From positions 125,425,784 to 125,489,783 of the forward strand of contig NC_072893.1 in NCBI RefSeq assembly GCF_027943255.1: a stretch of DNA of 64,000 nt. Direction: 5' to 3'. Below, one piece after another: positions 54,867 to 64,000 of this stretch. The first letter of the stretch is position 1. Each line of letters opens with the position of its first letter. The DNA is from Anastrepha obliqua. Taxonomy: Eukaryota; Arthropoda; Insecta; Diptera; Tephritidae. A program made the translations under genes and the position numbers. The notes under the pieces were generated by a model. The model did not search any database, was not told where the DNA came from, and saw only the letters and a list, made by a program, of their open reading frames with translations.

Positions 54867-55892
54867 CTTCGTCTTGCGAGAGCTACAGAGATATGAATGT
54901 TGGATTCTCTGGCATTTCATTTTCCACCACGCGAAAACGGCAGTCACTTATTCCTGAAATGATATCGAATACTACAATGTCCATTGAGTATCCATTGAGA
55001 GTTCCCAAGGCCTGTCAATCCAGGTTTTTTTCAGTCTAATTGATCTTTTTCTAAAAGGAAACCTAAGCTGTTTTGCCTGCATCTATCCTAGACTCTCCAT
55101 CACCTGTCCTATGAATTCTATGTCTTCCCAGTCCCAACTTCAATTTCTAACTTTTCAAGGCCATTTGAGCACTAATTTCAATAAATTTGTGTTTTCTTTC
55201 ATCTTTCATCATCTGGACATCCAAACTTGCACCACATTCAAACGTTCATTTCGAGAGCCAAGTTAGGTTTGATTTTCAACAGAAAGAAAAATTCAAAAAA
55301 ATAAAAATAAAACTCGGCTCACGGGCTCTCTTGGACTAGTAGTAGCATGCTGAAGAGTAAGTACAAATAAACTTGTATTTAAGGACTACAATTTGAGAGC
55401 TCTTTTATGAATATCGGGATACTACAGGTTGTGAAAAGTTCAGCTTTGTTGGATACCTTTATAATCTCGAAACGTTTTTAGACAAAGAAGATTGAAATCA
55501 GATCCATATTCAATCAATGCTTAGAACATGACAGAGACTTTTTTCTTTTTTTGGTTGTTTTGGTAAGCAGGTTGAAATCAAAATGTCAGAAATATTATCA
55601 AAGAGGCCGTCACACCAATGCTATGTTATGTTATGTCTTCCCCCACTAACACTATAACATCCCTTCCCATCGACTGATTGCCACCTTGGAACCGCGTAAG
55701 CATTTCTTCAAAGTGGAGCCGTGTATACTAACACAGCAGGCTCCTGCGGGCGTATGGAGACTTTACGCCATCGATAGTACCCACTACTCTCACTGCGTTT
55801 ATAAGCGGTTGTAGAGGAAATAATACACCGGAAAATGCGCAATAATCCGATACTTACAAACTATTGTCTTGCCTTCTGTTTGATGCTATACT
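54867..55892. other. No gene recognised
   Basis: Non-coding; a CTATGTTATGTTATG repeat is near 55620. No element ends found. Confidence 0.45.
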
Positions 55893-55904
55893 GAGTGATT
55901 GACT

Positions 55905-56407
55905 TGTCATCAGAATAAACAGTTCCTATCCGAGGCTTTGTTTTGTGTCAAACCCAACCAAACTCAATATCCTGTGTTGATTCGCCTTCTCACATTAGCC
56001 CGCTCTCAAACGATTGTTCGGGAGCTATCCAGAGAATACTTACGCGAATCTCAGAAATTGGGAGCTGCTTGGACGCAGAAGTATGGTCCAAGCCCCTCCC
56101 AAGTGAATGGCAATCAGATACTTTTACCACTTGCGTGGACTTTTACACACGGAACCTCCCTCCGGAACCAACCAACGTCAGCGAATAAAGATACACCGCC
56201 TCTGAAACCCGGGTAATAGTAAGCAGAGGCAGAGGTGGTAGCAGAGGCAGAGGAAGACCTTCTCTGCTTTGGAAAGATCAGGAGGAGAAGGACTTGGCTT
56301 CACTTGTTGCGTCCACCTGACTTAGCACGAGAAAGAAACGACTGGCACGCTCTGTTAAACTCGCCTAAAATCGCGTAAGCGGTTATTACGCCAATCAAGA
56401 AGAAGAA
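55905..56407 (+). mobile_element. Rearranged RTE insertion: inverted 5' end joined to 3' end
   Basis: Bases 55905-56165 match, inverted, the first ~298 bp of the RTE (47447-47744: 5' UTR and first codons). Bases 56175-56407 match its last part in direct orientation, from CAGCGAATAAAGAT to CCAATCAAGAAGAAGAA. A perfect 12-bp repeat GAGTGATTGACT flanks the whole (55893-55904 and 56408-56419). About 2.7 kb of the element is missing. Confidence 0.85.
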
Positions 56408-56419
56408 GAGTGATTGACT

Positions 56420-58160
56420 CAAGCATCTGTACCTTTCGTCGGTCTGTTTAAAATAGTTCATCTCCACTGCCAAACTGCTTCTACTGCAGCTGTCGTTGCT
56501 GTTGCCGCTAAAGATTCAGCTCCTCCCCCAGTTAATGTGATTGAGCCTCGTCACGCCTGTAGTCACGAACAATTTTACAAATCCTGTGTGGGACGGGGGA
56601 TATTCGAATGCCAAGTATGACAGAGGCATGGTTAGTTATGAGAGACATGGTCAATATAAGGTACTCACTTTTCCTCCAAACGGTCCGACTTTGTTTTACT
56701 ATTGGCAAAGCCTCTCTGCAGAGGCACAGTGTCTACTCTGGTTAGAAAATTATGAAGCATCTAAGTAAGCAATAAATACGGAAATCAATGTGCGAATGTG
56801 TGTGTATATATTATACAAAATATTTATGCTACTTAGTGCTGATCCTCTGAAAAAGGATCCTTTTTCACCGCCAAACGGCTTATTAACTCTTTAAACTGTT
56901 TGTTTGTTCTTTATCTGCAATACTTTTGGGAAATTCAATTGTCGCAATTGCATCGAATTGTCGTGCTTTAGTGAAATGTATCCTTTCTTTTCCTTTCATA
57001 TTTTTGCAAACAATACCAAAATCCTGCGCTATTCCAATGAGACAGCATTCCAAACCATTAAGCAACTGACGATTAGCAAGATAAAGTGCTTCGTATCGCT
57101 AGAAAGAAATATGGGAACAGAAAACAGAAGTGCATAGTTTCACAGGCACATATACATATATACACACATACATATACGCGGACATACATGCTTATACATA
57201 TATTACTACACAGCAGTGTAGGTGAGATCAAACGTAGGCAATCCTCACCTGCCTGAGGCGCCTGAGCGCAGTTCGCAGCGATCATTAAAGACAATCCTAG
57301 CATTTTTTTGTTTGTGTTGTTGTAACAATTATTGCAGTTATTTTTGTAGCCGTATCATTTGATCAGCCTCACTGGGTATTTGTGTATTTTGCATTTGCTC
57401 GCAATCTCAATGCGTCGATCAAAGGTTCATGGCTGAGGCTGAGGCAGAGTGCAGTGGCAGGGATGGGTAAAGATCAGCTGATATCAGAACTCTATTAGAA
57501 ATGCAGTATAAAGAAAGTATAAATAAGAGTATAAACAAGGTAAAGAAAGATGGGTTTTTGTGATTTCGTAAACGAATAGGAATTTCTGTGATTGCTGCAT
57601 TAATTGTTATCGGTTTGGTTGTGGATAAGAGAGAAAAAGAAACACTGCTTTGCCAGGGGAAATGTTTTCGAATTTTTATTTGAAGCAAAGAATAATCGAG
57701 TAATTTTTAAAGGCACTGATATGCAAGATTTGTAAAGTAAACCAGAGAGCCCATTTAAAGTGGTTCCACAGCTTCTATGATTCATTTGTCCTAAAAAAAT
57801 TGTACCTAAACTGTGCGGGATAAAAATTCAATAAGGAAATTTTCTGTTGTCACTTTGAATTTTTAAAATCCCAAATATCCACCGCCTTATAACTTGATTT
57901 TCGTATGGATAGATCCCAATTCGATGTATTATTCACATATCTGAAATATTTGTAAATTTTCTCATTATCTTACAATATTACAGGAGGTGCGTTACACTGG
58001 AATCCTCACGGAAGACGTAGGCGCGAGAGGCCAGCCAATACTTCGAAACAGCAGGTAGAAACAATAGTGCAGAAATCAGGTCATTCCTGAAGACAAATTA
58101 AATTTCCATCTTTAAGCAAATCAAATCATAATATATTTATTAAAGCCGTATGTTCCAATA
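56420..58160. other. No gene recognised
   Basis: Includes simple repeats (ATACATATA near 57150-57180) and a GGCTGAGGCTGAGGC stretch near 57430. A 75-codon frame at 56541-56768 has no recognised family. Confidence 0.4.
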
Positions 58161-58515
58161 TTAGTTTGGGGAAAAACAAATCAATTATTTTCTCGGTAGA
58201 TGGCTGTAGTGATCGATATCTCGCAAAGTATCGACCAAGCAATTTAAAGCTTTTGCTCGTTGTCAAGGCGACATTTCACACAAAACAAATTCATGTGCTG
58301 TTTTTTGTTTGTTCTATTCAGTTGTGAGTTACAGGGTGTTCACCTATACTAATACAGTAGCAGCAAATTACGGGCAATCTTGGTTTCGTCGATTCCGTGA
58401 AGGGATTTTTGGTATTAAAGATGCAGGCCTGTCGTCGAAAATGTCGATAAAATCACAGCATGTTAGCAGTCGTAGCATCGCCCAGGAGCTAAGGATCGAC
58501 CATTAAACCCAAAGG
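58161..58515 (+). mobile_element. mariner 5' fragment, sister of 54434 copy
   Basis: Preceded by TA, it starts TTAGTTTGGGGAAAAACAAA and shares ATTATTTTCTCGGTAGATGG and CTGTAGTGATCGATATCTCG with the 54.4-kb copy. The coding part reads QSWFRRFREGIFGIKDAG, QHVSSRSIAQELRIDH, with small deletions. It ends against a pogo-type fragment; no right end is seen. Confidence 0.78.
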
Positions 58516-58529
58516 CTTACTGTTCTATT

Positions 58530-58900
58530 CGCGCAAATATGGCAGGGGCAAAAGAAAAACTACTGCACATTGGGAAAGCTGCTCATCCAAGAGAGTTCGC
58601 GTCAGTTGATATTGAAAAACTTTCTATACATTGGTAGTAAAATAAGAAGGCATGGATGACACGTGAAGTGATGGTCTAAAATGTCATCACGGTTTGCAAC
58701 TCCAAATTCAATCGAAAAATTGAGTTTCAAAACAGAAAAATGCTATTATTTCTGAACAATGCAGCATCTCACTCTCGTGTTTAAAGAATAGCAAAATAAT
58801 TTTTCTTCCTGTTAATATGATTTCAGTTTTCCAGCCTTAAGAGGAAGAAGTGATTCGAAGTTTTCAAATTCATTAAGGGTTTGGCTAATTCGAGTTTCAG
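58530..58900 (+). pseudogene. pogo/Tigger-type transposase fragment
   Basis: In broken frames: GAKEKLLHIGKAAHPREFAS, VDIEKLSIHW, NKKAWMTREVMV, FNRKIEFQNRKMLLFLNNAA, SHSRV and then IIFLPVNMISVFQP..EEEVIRSFKF. The order matches the catalytic domain of pogo-like transposases (LLxIGKA, NKKAWMT, LLFLDNAxxH, LPxNxTSxxQPLDQG). The second catalytic Asp (LDNA) is Asn here, and stops are present, so it is dead. Confidence 0.72.
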
Positions 58901-59354
58901 TTTATGAACTAAAACTAGAAAATTTTCAGATTTAAAAAAAAAGTGTTTGAATTGCTTTCAGATTTTAAGGCTGCATTTTGCTAGAAAAATAATATAATAT
59001 GTTATTTGGGCCTGAAATTTTAAAAAATTACATAAAGTGAGGTTAGGTTAAAATTTTTTACCAGCATTGCTTGAAACTTTTTTCAAAGAAAACCATAACG
59101 ATTTTAAATCGCATTCGGTATAAAAAGCTATAATCTATAAATTGCATTACATTAGTGCAAAATTTTGAGAAGCTATGAGTATTTAATTGGTAACGGCGCC
59201 TGCGGCTAGACTTTAGTTTATTAATTTTTTCCTCAGAAGTTAATTTTTGCGGTGACAGCGCAAATGTGTTTGAAAGGTTAAACACAGAAAAGTGTGTTTT
59301 TGTAGAGAAATTATTGTTATTTCGATAGGCATAGAAAGATTTTTCTTAGTATAA
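58901..59354. other. No gene recognised
   Basis: AT-rich non-coding sequence; GAGGTTAGGTTAAAA at 59040 may be the end of a LINE tail. Confidence 0.4.
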
Positions 59355-59530
59355 TTTTTCTTAATAATTTATAATAATATTATATAATAATTAAATAAAT
59401 GTATAATAATACAATATAATAATTTCTATATTCAAATTTAAATTTAAATAATTAATTTGTTATTATTTATTTAAATAATTAATTTAAATAAATTTATAAA
59501 TTATTATAAAATTATGATAATTTATATTTT
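59355..59530. repeat. Nearly pure A/T island with palindromic segments
   Basis: Runs of AATAATTTATAATAATATTA and AATTTAAATAATTAATTT form overlapping inverted repeats. GC content is close to zero across about 175 bp. Function unknown. Confidence 0.7.
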
Positions 59531-60879
59531 TGTAGGCACAGCTGACGCAAAACAATGCATAACTTCAACTTTCTGTGCAGATGCGGGATTATAACGCAGG
59601 CTCTTCAGTGAGAAAATAGTACAGATTAGAATGTCTAACCAGCAGTGAATCCGTACAATAGTTTTCGGTTATTTTATTTGCGCTTATCTGTGATTTTCCT
59701 TAACAACACACACGCATATGTGTATATACATATGTGTGTGTAGCAGCATAGGTGCAGATATACCCAAAGATATTGACGATGCCTGCATATTATTTCAAGC
59801 CGTGATTCATTTCATTTCATTGGTTGTGCTGCTGCTTCTTCTTCTTCTTCTTATACTCCGCTACTTTCAGTTTTCGTTCCACATAATATTCAATTTTTTT
59901 ATGCTTTGTTTTGATTGCGCAAATACGTATGCACATGGACGGACATGCTTGAGGCACAGCACCCTTGTGCCTCGGTTCGATTGCTGCATCCTGCCTATTG
60001 TTTGTGGCATTGGAGCGCAACAACAAAAATAATGCTACAAAAACAAGAAGATAAAAATTACATTTAGAACTAAATAGTTCGCGGCACCCAAACGCAATCC
60101 AACCATCGACAATCGACAATCGAAAGCGCAGTCGAGCACAAAGCAAAACAAAGACAATGGGAGCACACGGTTGAAGATAAGCAAAAACAACAAAATAAAA
60201 ATAATAAAAATAAAGTAAAAAGGTGCTCGCGGCTTGAATAAATACTACAACATGCGGCAAGGAAATAAGCAGAAATACAATAAAAAAAAAGATTATATAA
60301 GAGTTAAAAAAAGTGGTTCGCAACTGAGTGGATTTTGCTTTTGGAGTTCACAGCGACCAAAGGATGTGTGGCAAGCGTAAGCAGGATGCGCGAACATGAA
60401 TTGGAACACTCACACTTAGAAACGTATGCACATTAAATGTATATTTGCATACATATATACAAATACACATGACAATTTGTTTCTTTTCTCGAAGCGCAAA
60501 AAATGCAATGCCTTCGGAAAAGAATTTTTAGTATTTTCTTAAAGTTTAGAAGCAAAAGCAAATGAAGCATTTCAAATATTTTTTTTTACTTATACATATA
60601 TGTAAATTCAAGAATTCAGTTGTTATTATTGTATTTTCATATATGTAATTATGCTTCTGCCTATAAAGGCAAAGATTTTAAATTCACTCAAAAATATTCA
60701 ATATTCAGGACCTAATTTGGTGAAAAAGCAAATAATAAATGCAATAAAAATATTTCATGCCTTGAATTGGCAGCAAAAACCATATTATAGAGGGTGGTCT
60801 ATCTGATGTTTGGCATAATTCTTCGGAGTAAAATTCATAGATTTACCCTCTAAATCTATGGAAACTGTCTACAAATCTA
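59531..60879. other. No gene; microsatellites
   Basis: Contains (CTT)n at about 59833-59852 and TATACATATGTGTGTG at 59721-59737. The 168-codon minus frame (59817-60323) overlaps these repeats and shows no domain. Confidence 0.45.
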
Positions 60880-61375
60880 AAGAATGAGATAGTAGATAAT
60901 ATAGCGAAAAGCGGACTCACTCCATCCTCGGATTTTGTCAATGAAATACCAAAGTCGATAAGAATATTTTATAACGAACCACATGAAAACCTGATCAGCA
61001 AGGTTAAGGCAAGATTGGGGAGTTTGTCCACTAACAGGAATACAAAGATGTAAGATAAGAATTTCGTACAGCAAGGAATGCAGGAAAAATAGGGAGCAGA
61101 GCTCAAGGAAAACTATAGAGCATCTCCACGGATGTCCTGCGTTATTCAAAAGACGCTTACAATATTTACCTGGGGACACCACAGTTTGATGGATTGGAAG
61201 TTATCCCTGTAATAGGCTGGAAATTTCTCTTTAAATTAGCAATAGAAACAGGCACCATGCGGGTGGACTACTTCACAATGCATAACTTTTGAACTCCATC
61301 TCGTCTCACTATGGACCTAACTGGTATATGCGTGACTCCAAGTCAACCAGTTCAACCTAAACTAACCTATGGAAA
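60880..61375 (+). mobile_element. LINE 3' tail, same family as 34.2 kb
   Basis: The frame begins NEIVDNIAKSGLTPSSDFVN (RNase H end), then broken frames give CRKNREQSSRKTIEHLHGCP. From CCTGCGTTATTCAAAAG on, the sequence follows the 34.4-34.68 kb copy to the end TCAACCTAAACTAACC. Both are 5'-truncated and dead. Confidence 0.75.
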
Positions 61376-62329
61376 CTGGGTCTTAAAATATTTAATAGTA
61401 TTCGGATATAATGAATATCTGTGCGAGAGACCTCATTTTTATTAGACGCATATTGGCGCAAAAAGTGTTGCCTTCCTCAAGTCTTCAAAGACAATAAAAT
61501 TTGTTCATCACCCACGAACTAAGAGAAAGGGAGAGAGATCTACCCAGGAGCGCAAATCACCTCGATGTCCTCGAATAAGTCACGGTCACTTGAGAACCGC
61601 CAAGCTTTAAAGTGTAGTGACGCTCGGTTGTATCTTCAAAGAATTTCGTTCCAAGATTTGACGATATTTCTGTACAAAATTTGAAACGAGTTCCTCATGC
61701 TGAAACTGGATAACTAGGAGTCGGAGACTCTGTGTTTCCAGAGCCCTGATACATCACGCAAAATTATAGAAATTTTGGGAAGCACTTTTCCAGACCATTT
61801 GATTTCTTGATTATGAAATTTTGGTTGGTCAGCGAAGTCGCCGAGATATTAAGGCCCCAAACTAATTTCTGGAGTGTTTCTTAACGGCACTGGCCTAGGC
61901 TAGCAAGCAACAGATCCTCGAAACCCCCAAGAACAATATTTGTCAATAAAACAATAATCAAATGCCCGAAATCGTGGTTAATGTATCTAAAAATTTGCAG
62001 TAAAAGCCGAAATTTCCATAAACTCTGGTGGCGGTCACGTTTCAGTTGTCATTTTGGGAAACATGAAACAATAATGAGATTCATTGCTCTAGGTTAACAT
62101 CTTTTCTATGCAAATCTGGATAATTTTCTGAAACAGTCGCCAGTCGCTTGAGTTCAAAATCGCAGGATCACTTGGTGTTCAAGCCAGTTAGAAGAAAACC
62201 GCAGGATTCTCCGATAAGAGACGCTGTGGGGGAGATATCTCCATAAATCGTATTTTTGGTACAATTTAGCTCAAATTTGAAAGATGTATGCATATCTTGG
62301 TTACAGGAAGGGAAATATTTTTACAACAA
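61376..62329. other. No gene recognised
   Basis: No domain, element end or RNA gene is visible. Part could belong to the Helitron whose 3' end follows. Confidence 0.4.
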
Positions 62330-62455
62330 CAACAAAGTTGAATTAAATTATATGTTTTCTTAACGAAGTTATGTACCGACAAGGCTGTTTTTATTTACTT
62401 TTCCGTTCAATTCATATCAAATGGAGCCGCAGCGAAGCGTGGCCGGGCTTGCTAG
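62330..62455 (+). mobile_element. Helitron 3' end
   Basis: The terminus GCGAAGCGTGGCCGGGCTTG then CTAG, followed by T, resembles the 3' end of the Helitron at 27000. GCCGC (62426-62430) can pair with GTGGC to form the hairpin usual before CTRR. The 5' boundary could not be placed. Confidence 0.55.
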
Positions 62456-62629
62456 TATATTAAAAAATAAATAAATTTTTTTAACTAGATACTTTTAGAA
62501 CTACAGCAAAATAAAATCGGAGAATACTTTATGCGTCACCCTATACGACGAAGGTAGGTACCACAACTCAGTGTAATCCATATCCGAGTGTCAGCCGAAC
62601 CATGCCGAGGGCATAATTAGCATTTTTGT

Positions 62630-63720
62630 TGTAATTTAATATAGATCCATCTAAAGAAGTAATTATGAGTCCTAAATGTAGATTCTTGACATCTTCCTAT
62701 CCACGCCTCTCTAGGACCCGACGAATGCTTGAGTTTAATTAGAGATAGTTAGAGGGAAATTCACTATTTAAGCAGTCGTTTAGCCTGGAACCATCTGCAG
62801 AACGAGCCGTGAACTCTTTATCCAGAGCAAAAACTCATTTTTTCATTTATTTCTCTCTGTTTGGTAGAGGGAGGAGTATCTGCACCTTTTGGATCAGAAC
62901 CATCCATAAAAATAACTATGAACCGTGAATGTAGATTCCTGAGGTCTTTCTACCCATGCCTCTCTGTGAGCTGATAAGCCCATGGGCTAATAAAAGATCG
63001 TTTGAGGGTGCTCCCCTATTTAGCAGTCGTTGACATAGATTCCTGACATCTTCCTATCCACGTCTCTCAGTGAGTAAGCGAATGCTTGGATGTAATAGAG
63101 ATTGTTGGAGGGAATCTCATTCATTATTTACGCAGTCCTTTACACGTGAACCAAATGTAAAAGGAGCCGTGAACTCTATATCAAGAGCTTAAGCAAGTTT
63201 TCGCTCTTTGAATCCTGAGTGCAGATTCCTAACGGCATGGGTAAGAAGTCTCTCTCTAAGTTGATAAATTCATGGTTTAATAAAAGATCGTTGGAGTGGA
63301 CTCCTTATTAGCAGTTGTTAAGCCTAAAACCATTTTGGGAGTGAATCCCACTAACTGTCCTATTTAGCCAAAGACCAACTATAAAATTCCTAGGAGCCCT
63401 GAGTGCAGATTCCTAACGCCATAGAAAGGAAGCCTTTCTGTGAGTTAATGAATGCATGGTTTAATAAGCGATCGTGGGAGTGGATTCCCCTATTTAGTAG
63501 TCATTAAGCCCGAAGCCATCCGTAAAACGAGCCGCGGACTCTGTATCCAGAACCGAGACGCCTTCCCATTTATTCCTCTCTGTTGGTAGGGACATGTTTT
63601 GTGTTTGATAGGGAGTACTGGAGTGAATCCCACATTTTGTGCGGCTTAGACCGAGACCATCTATAGAAATAGTTCTATGCCCTGATTTCAGCTCGGCGAC
63701 GGCTTCATATTCAAACTTCT
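62630..63720. repeat. Degenerate array of about 110-250 bp repeats
   Basis: Recurrent phrases are GTAGATTCCTGACATCTTCC, TATCCACGCCTCTCTGTGAG, ATAAAAGATCGTTGGAG, CTATTTAGCAGTCGTT, AACCATC.GTAAAA and GAGCCGTGAACTCTATATC. The GCAGTCGTT phrase lies near 62773, 63023, 63132, 63312 and 63498. Order is preserved but units vary through deletions. Confidence 0.7.
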
Positions 63721-64000
63721 CTAGAATTTATATCTCCATTTTTATTTATCAACATGAAATACTAAAGTAGAGCAGTTTAAGAATTTCTATTTTTCCGAAA
63801 TAGCATTTTTGGATTTTTGCGTATCTACATACACCTAAAATCTGCAAGGCTGAATTGCATTCAATCTGGCTGCAACCCAGCTTCTCTGAAGTTTTCCACG
63901 ACCCTTACGGCATACCAAATATGGAATTAGAAATCAGGGGAAATGCGCAAATTTGTTAAAATCAAAGACCAATTTACTTTTTCAATACAAAAAAAGTAAC
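63721..64000. other. No feature recognised
   Basis: AT-rich sequence to the window end without visible coding or repeat structure. Confidence 0.5.

Noticed and set aside
59817..60323. 168-codon minus-strand frame
   Set aside because: Built on (CTT)n and A-rich tracts with no domain.
1..64000. Bacterial-style operons, phage or defence islands
   Set aside because: Introns, SINE/LINE content and codon structure are eukaryotic; no prokaryotic gene was found.

Overview
The window looks like a transposon-rich stretch of a higher (brachyceran) dipteran nuclear genome. A tephritid fruit fly (Bactrocera, Ceratitis, Rhagoletis or Anastrepha type) is the best guess. The reasons are many decayed mariner and Tc1-type elements, short (TATG)n and (CA)n microsatellites, AT-rich introns with GT..AG borders, a tRNA-derived SINE, LINE tails ending in CTAACC-like repeats, and an RTE-type LINE. 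The organism assignment is inference; no rRNA, mitochondrial or other marker is present.

Only one host gene can be supported. It is a five-exon, BTB-less Kelch-repeat protein of 321 residues on the + strand (5450-16837), with an N-terminal MGSSCS acylation signal. Its first intron holds a Tc1-like IR/DR element (5904-7488), a SINE (about 8595-8880) and a LINE tail (about 9045-9535). Its 5.7 kb last intron holds a complete Transib element (11098-14902) nested in an older Tc1/mariner-superfamily transposase, followed by another SINE. All splice junctions and reading phases are consistent, so the gene appears intact despite these insertions.

The rest is mostly repeats. 1-5.2 kb: Tc1/mariner remnant, SINE, duplicated 150-bp repeat. 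17-25 kb: a TTAA-flanked MITE, SINEs, LINE fragments and A/T-rich degenerate repeats. 25.8-30 kb: a non-autonomous Helitron with a two-type internal tandem array, then two mariners and LINE fragments. 31.5-37 kb: MITE, a second SINE-like unit, and nested or inverted LINE fragments. 37-42.7 kb: mostly single-copy, apparently non-coding DNA with a diverged repeat family and a striking CTTAAG cluster. 42.8-52 kb: MITE, LINE tails, two mariners 18 bp apart, and a full-length RTE LINE (998-aa ORF) with target-site duplication. 53.6-64 kb: degenerate repeats, a 433-bp mariner derivative, a rearranged RTE insertion, mariner/pogo fragments, a LINE tail, a Helitron 3' end and a terminal degenerate array.

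The relationships most worth following are these. The SINE and the RTE LINE share the 3'-terminal motif CGCGCCAATTA, suggesting the LINE mobilises the SINE. One RTE copy has an inverted 5' end joined to its 3' end inside a single perfect 12-bp target-site duplication. One mariner has 187-bp inverted repeats that duplicate the end of its own transposase gene.
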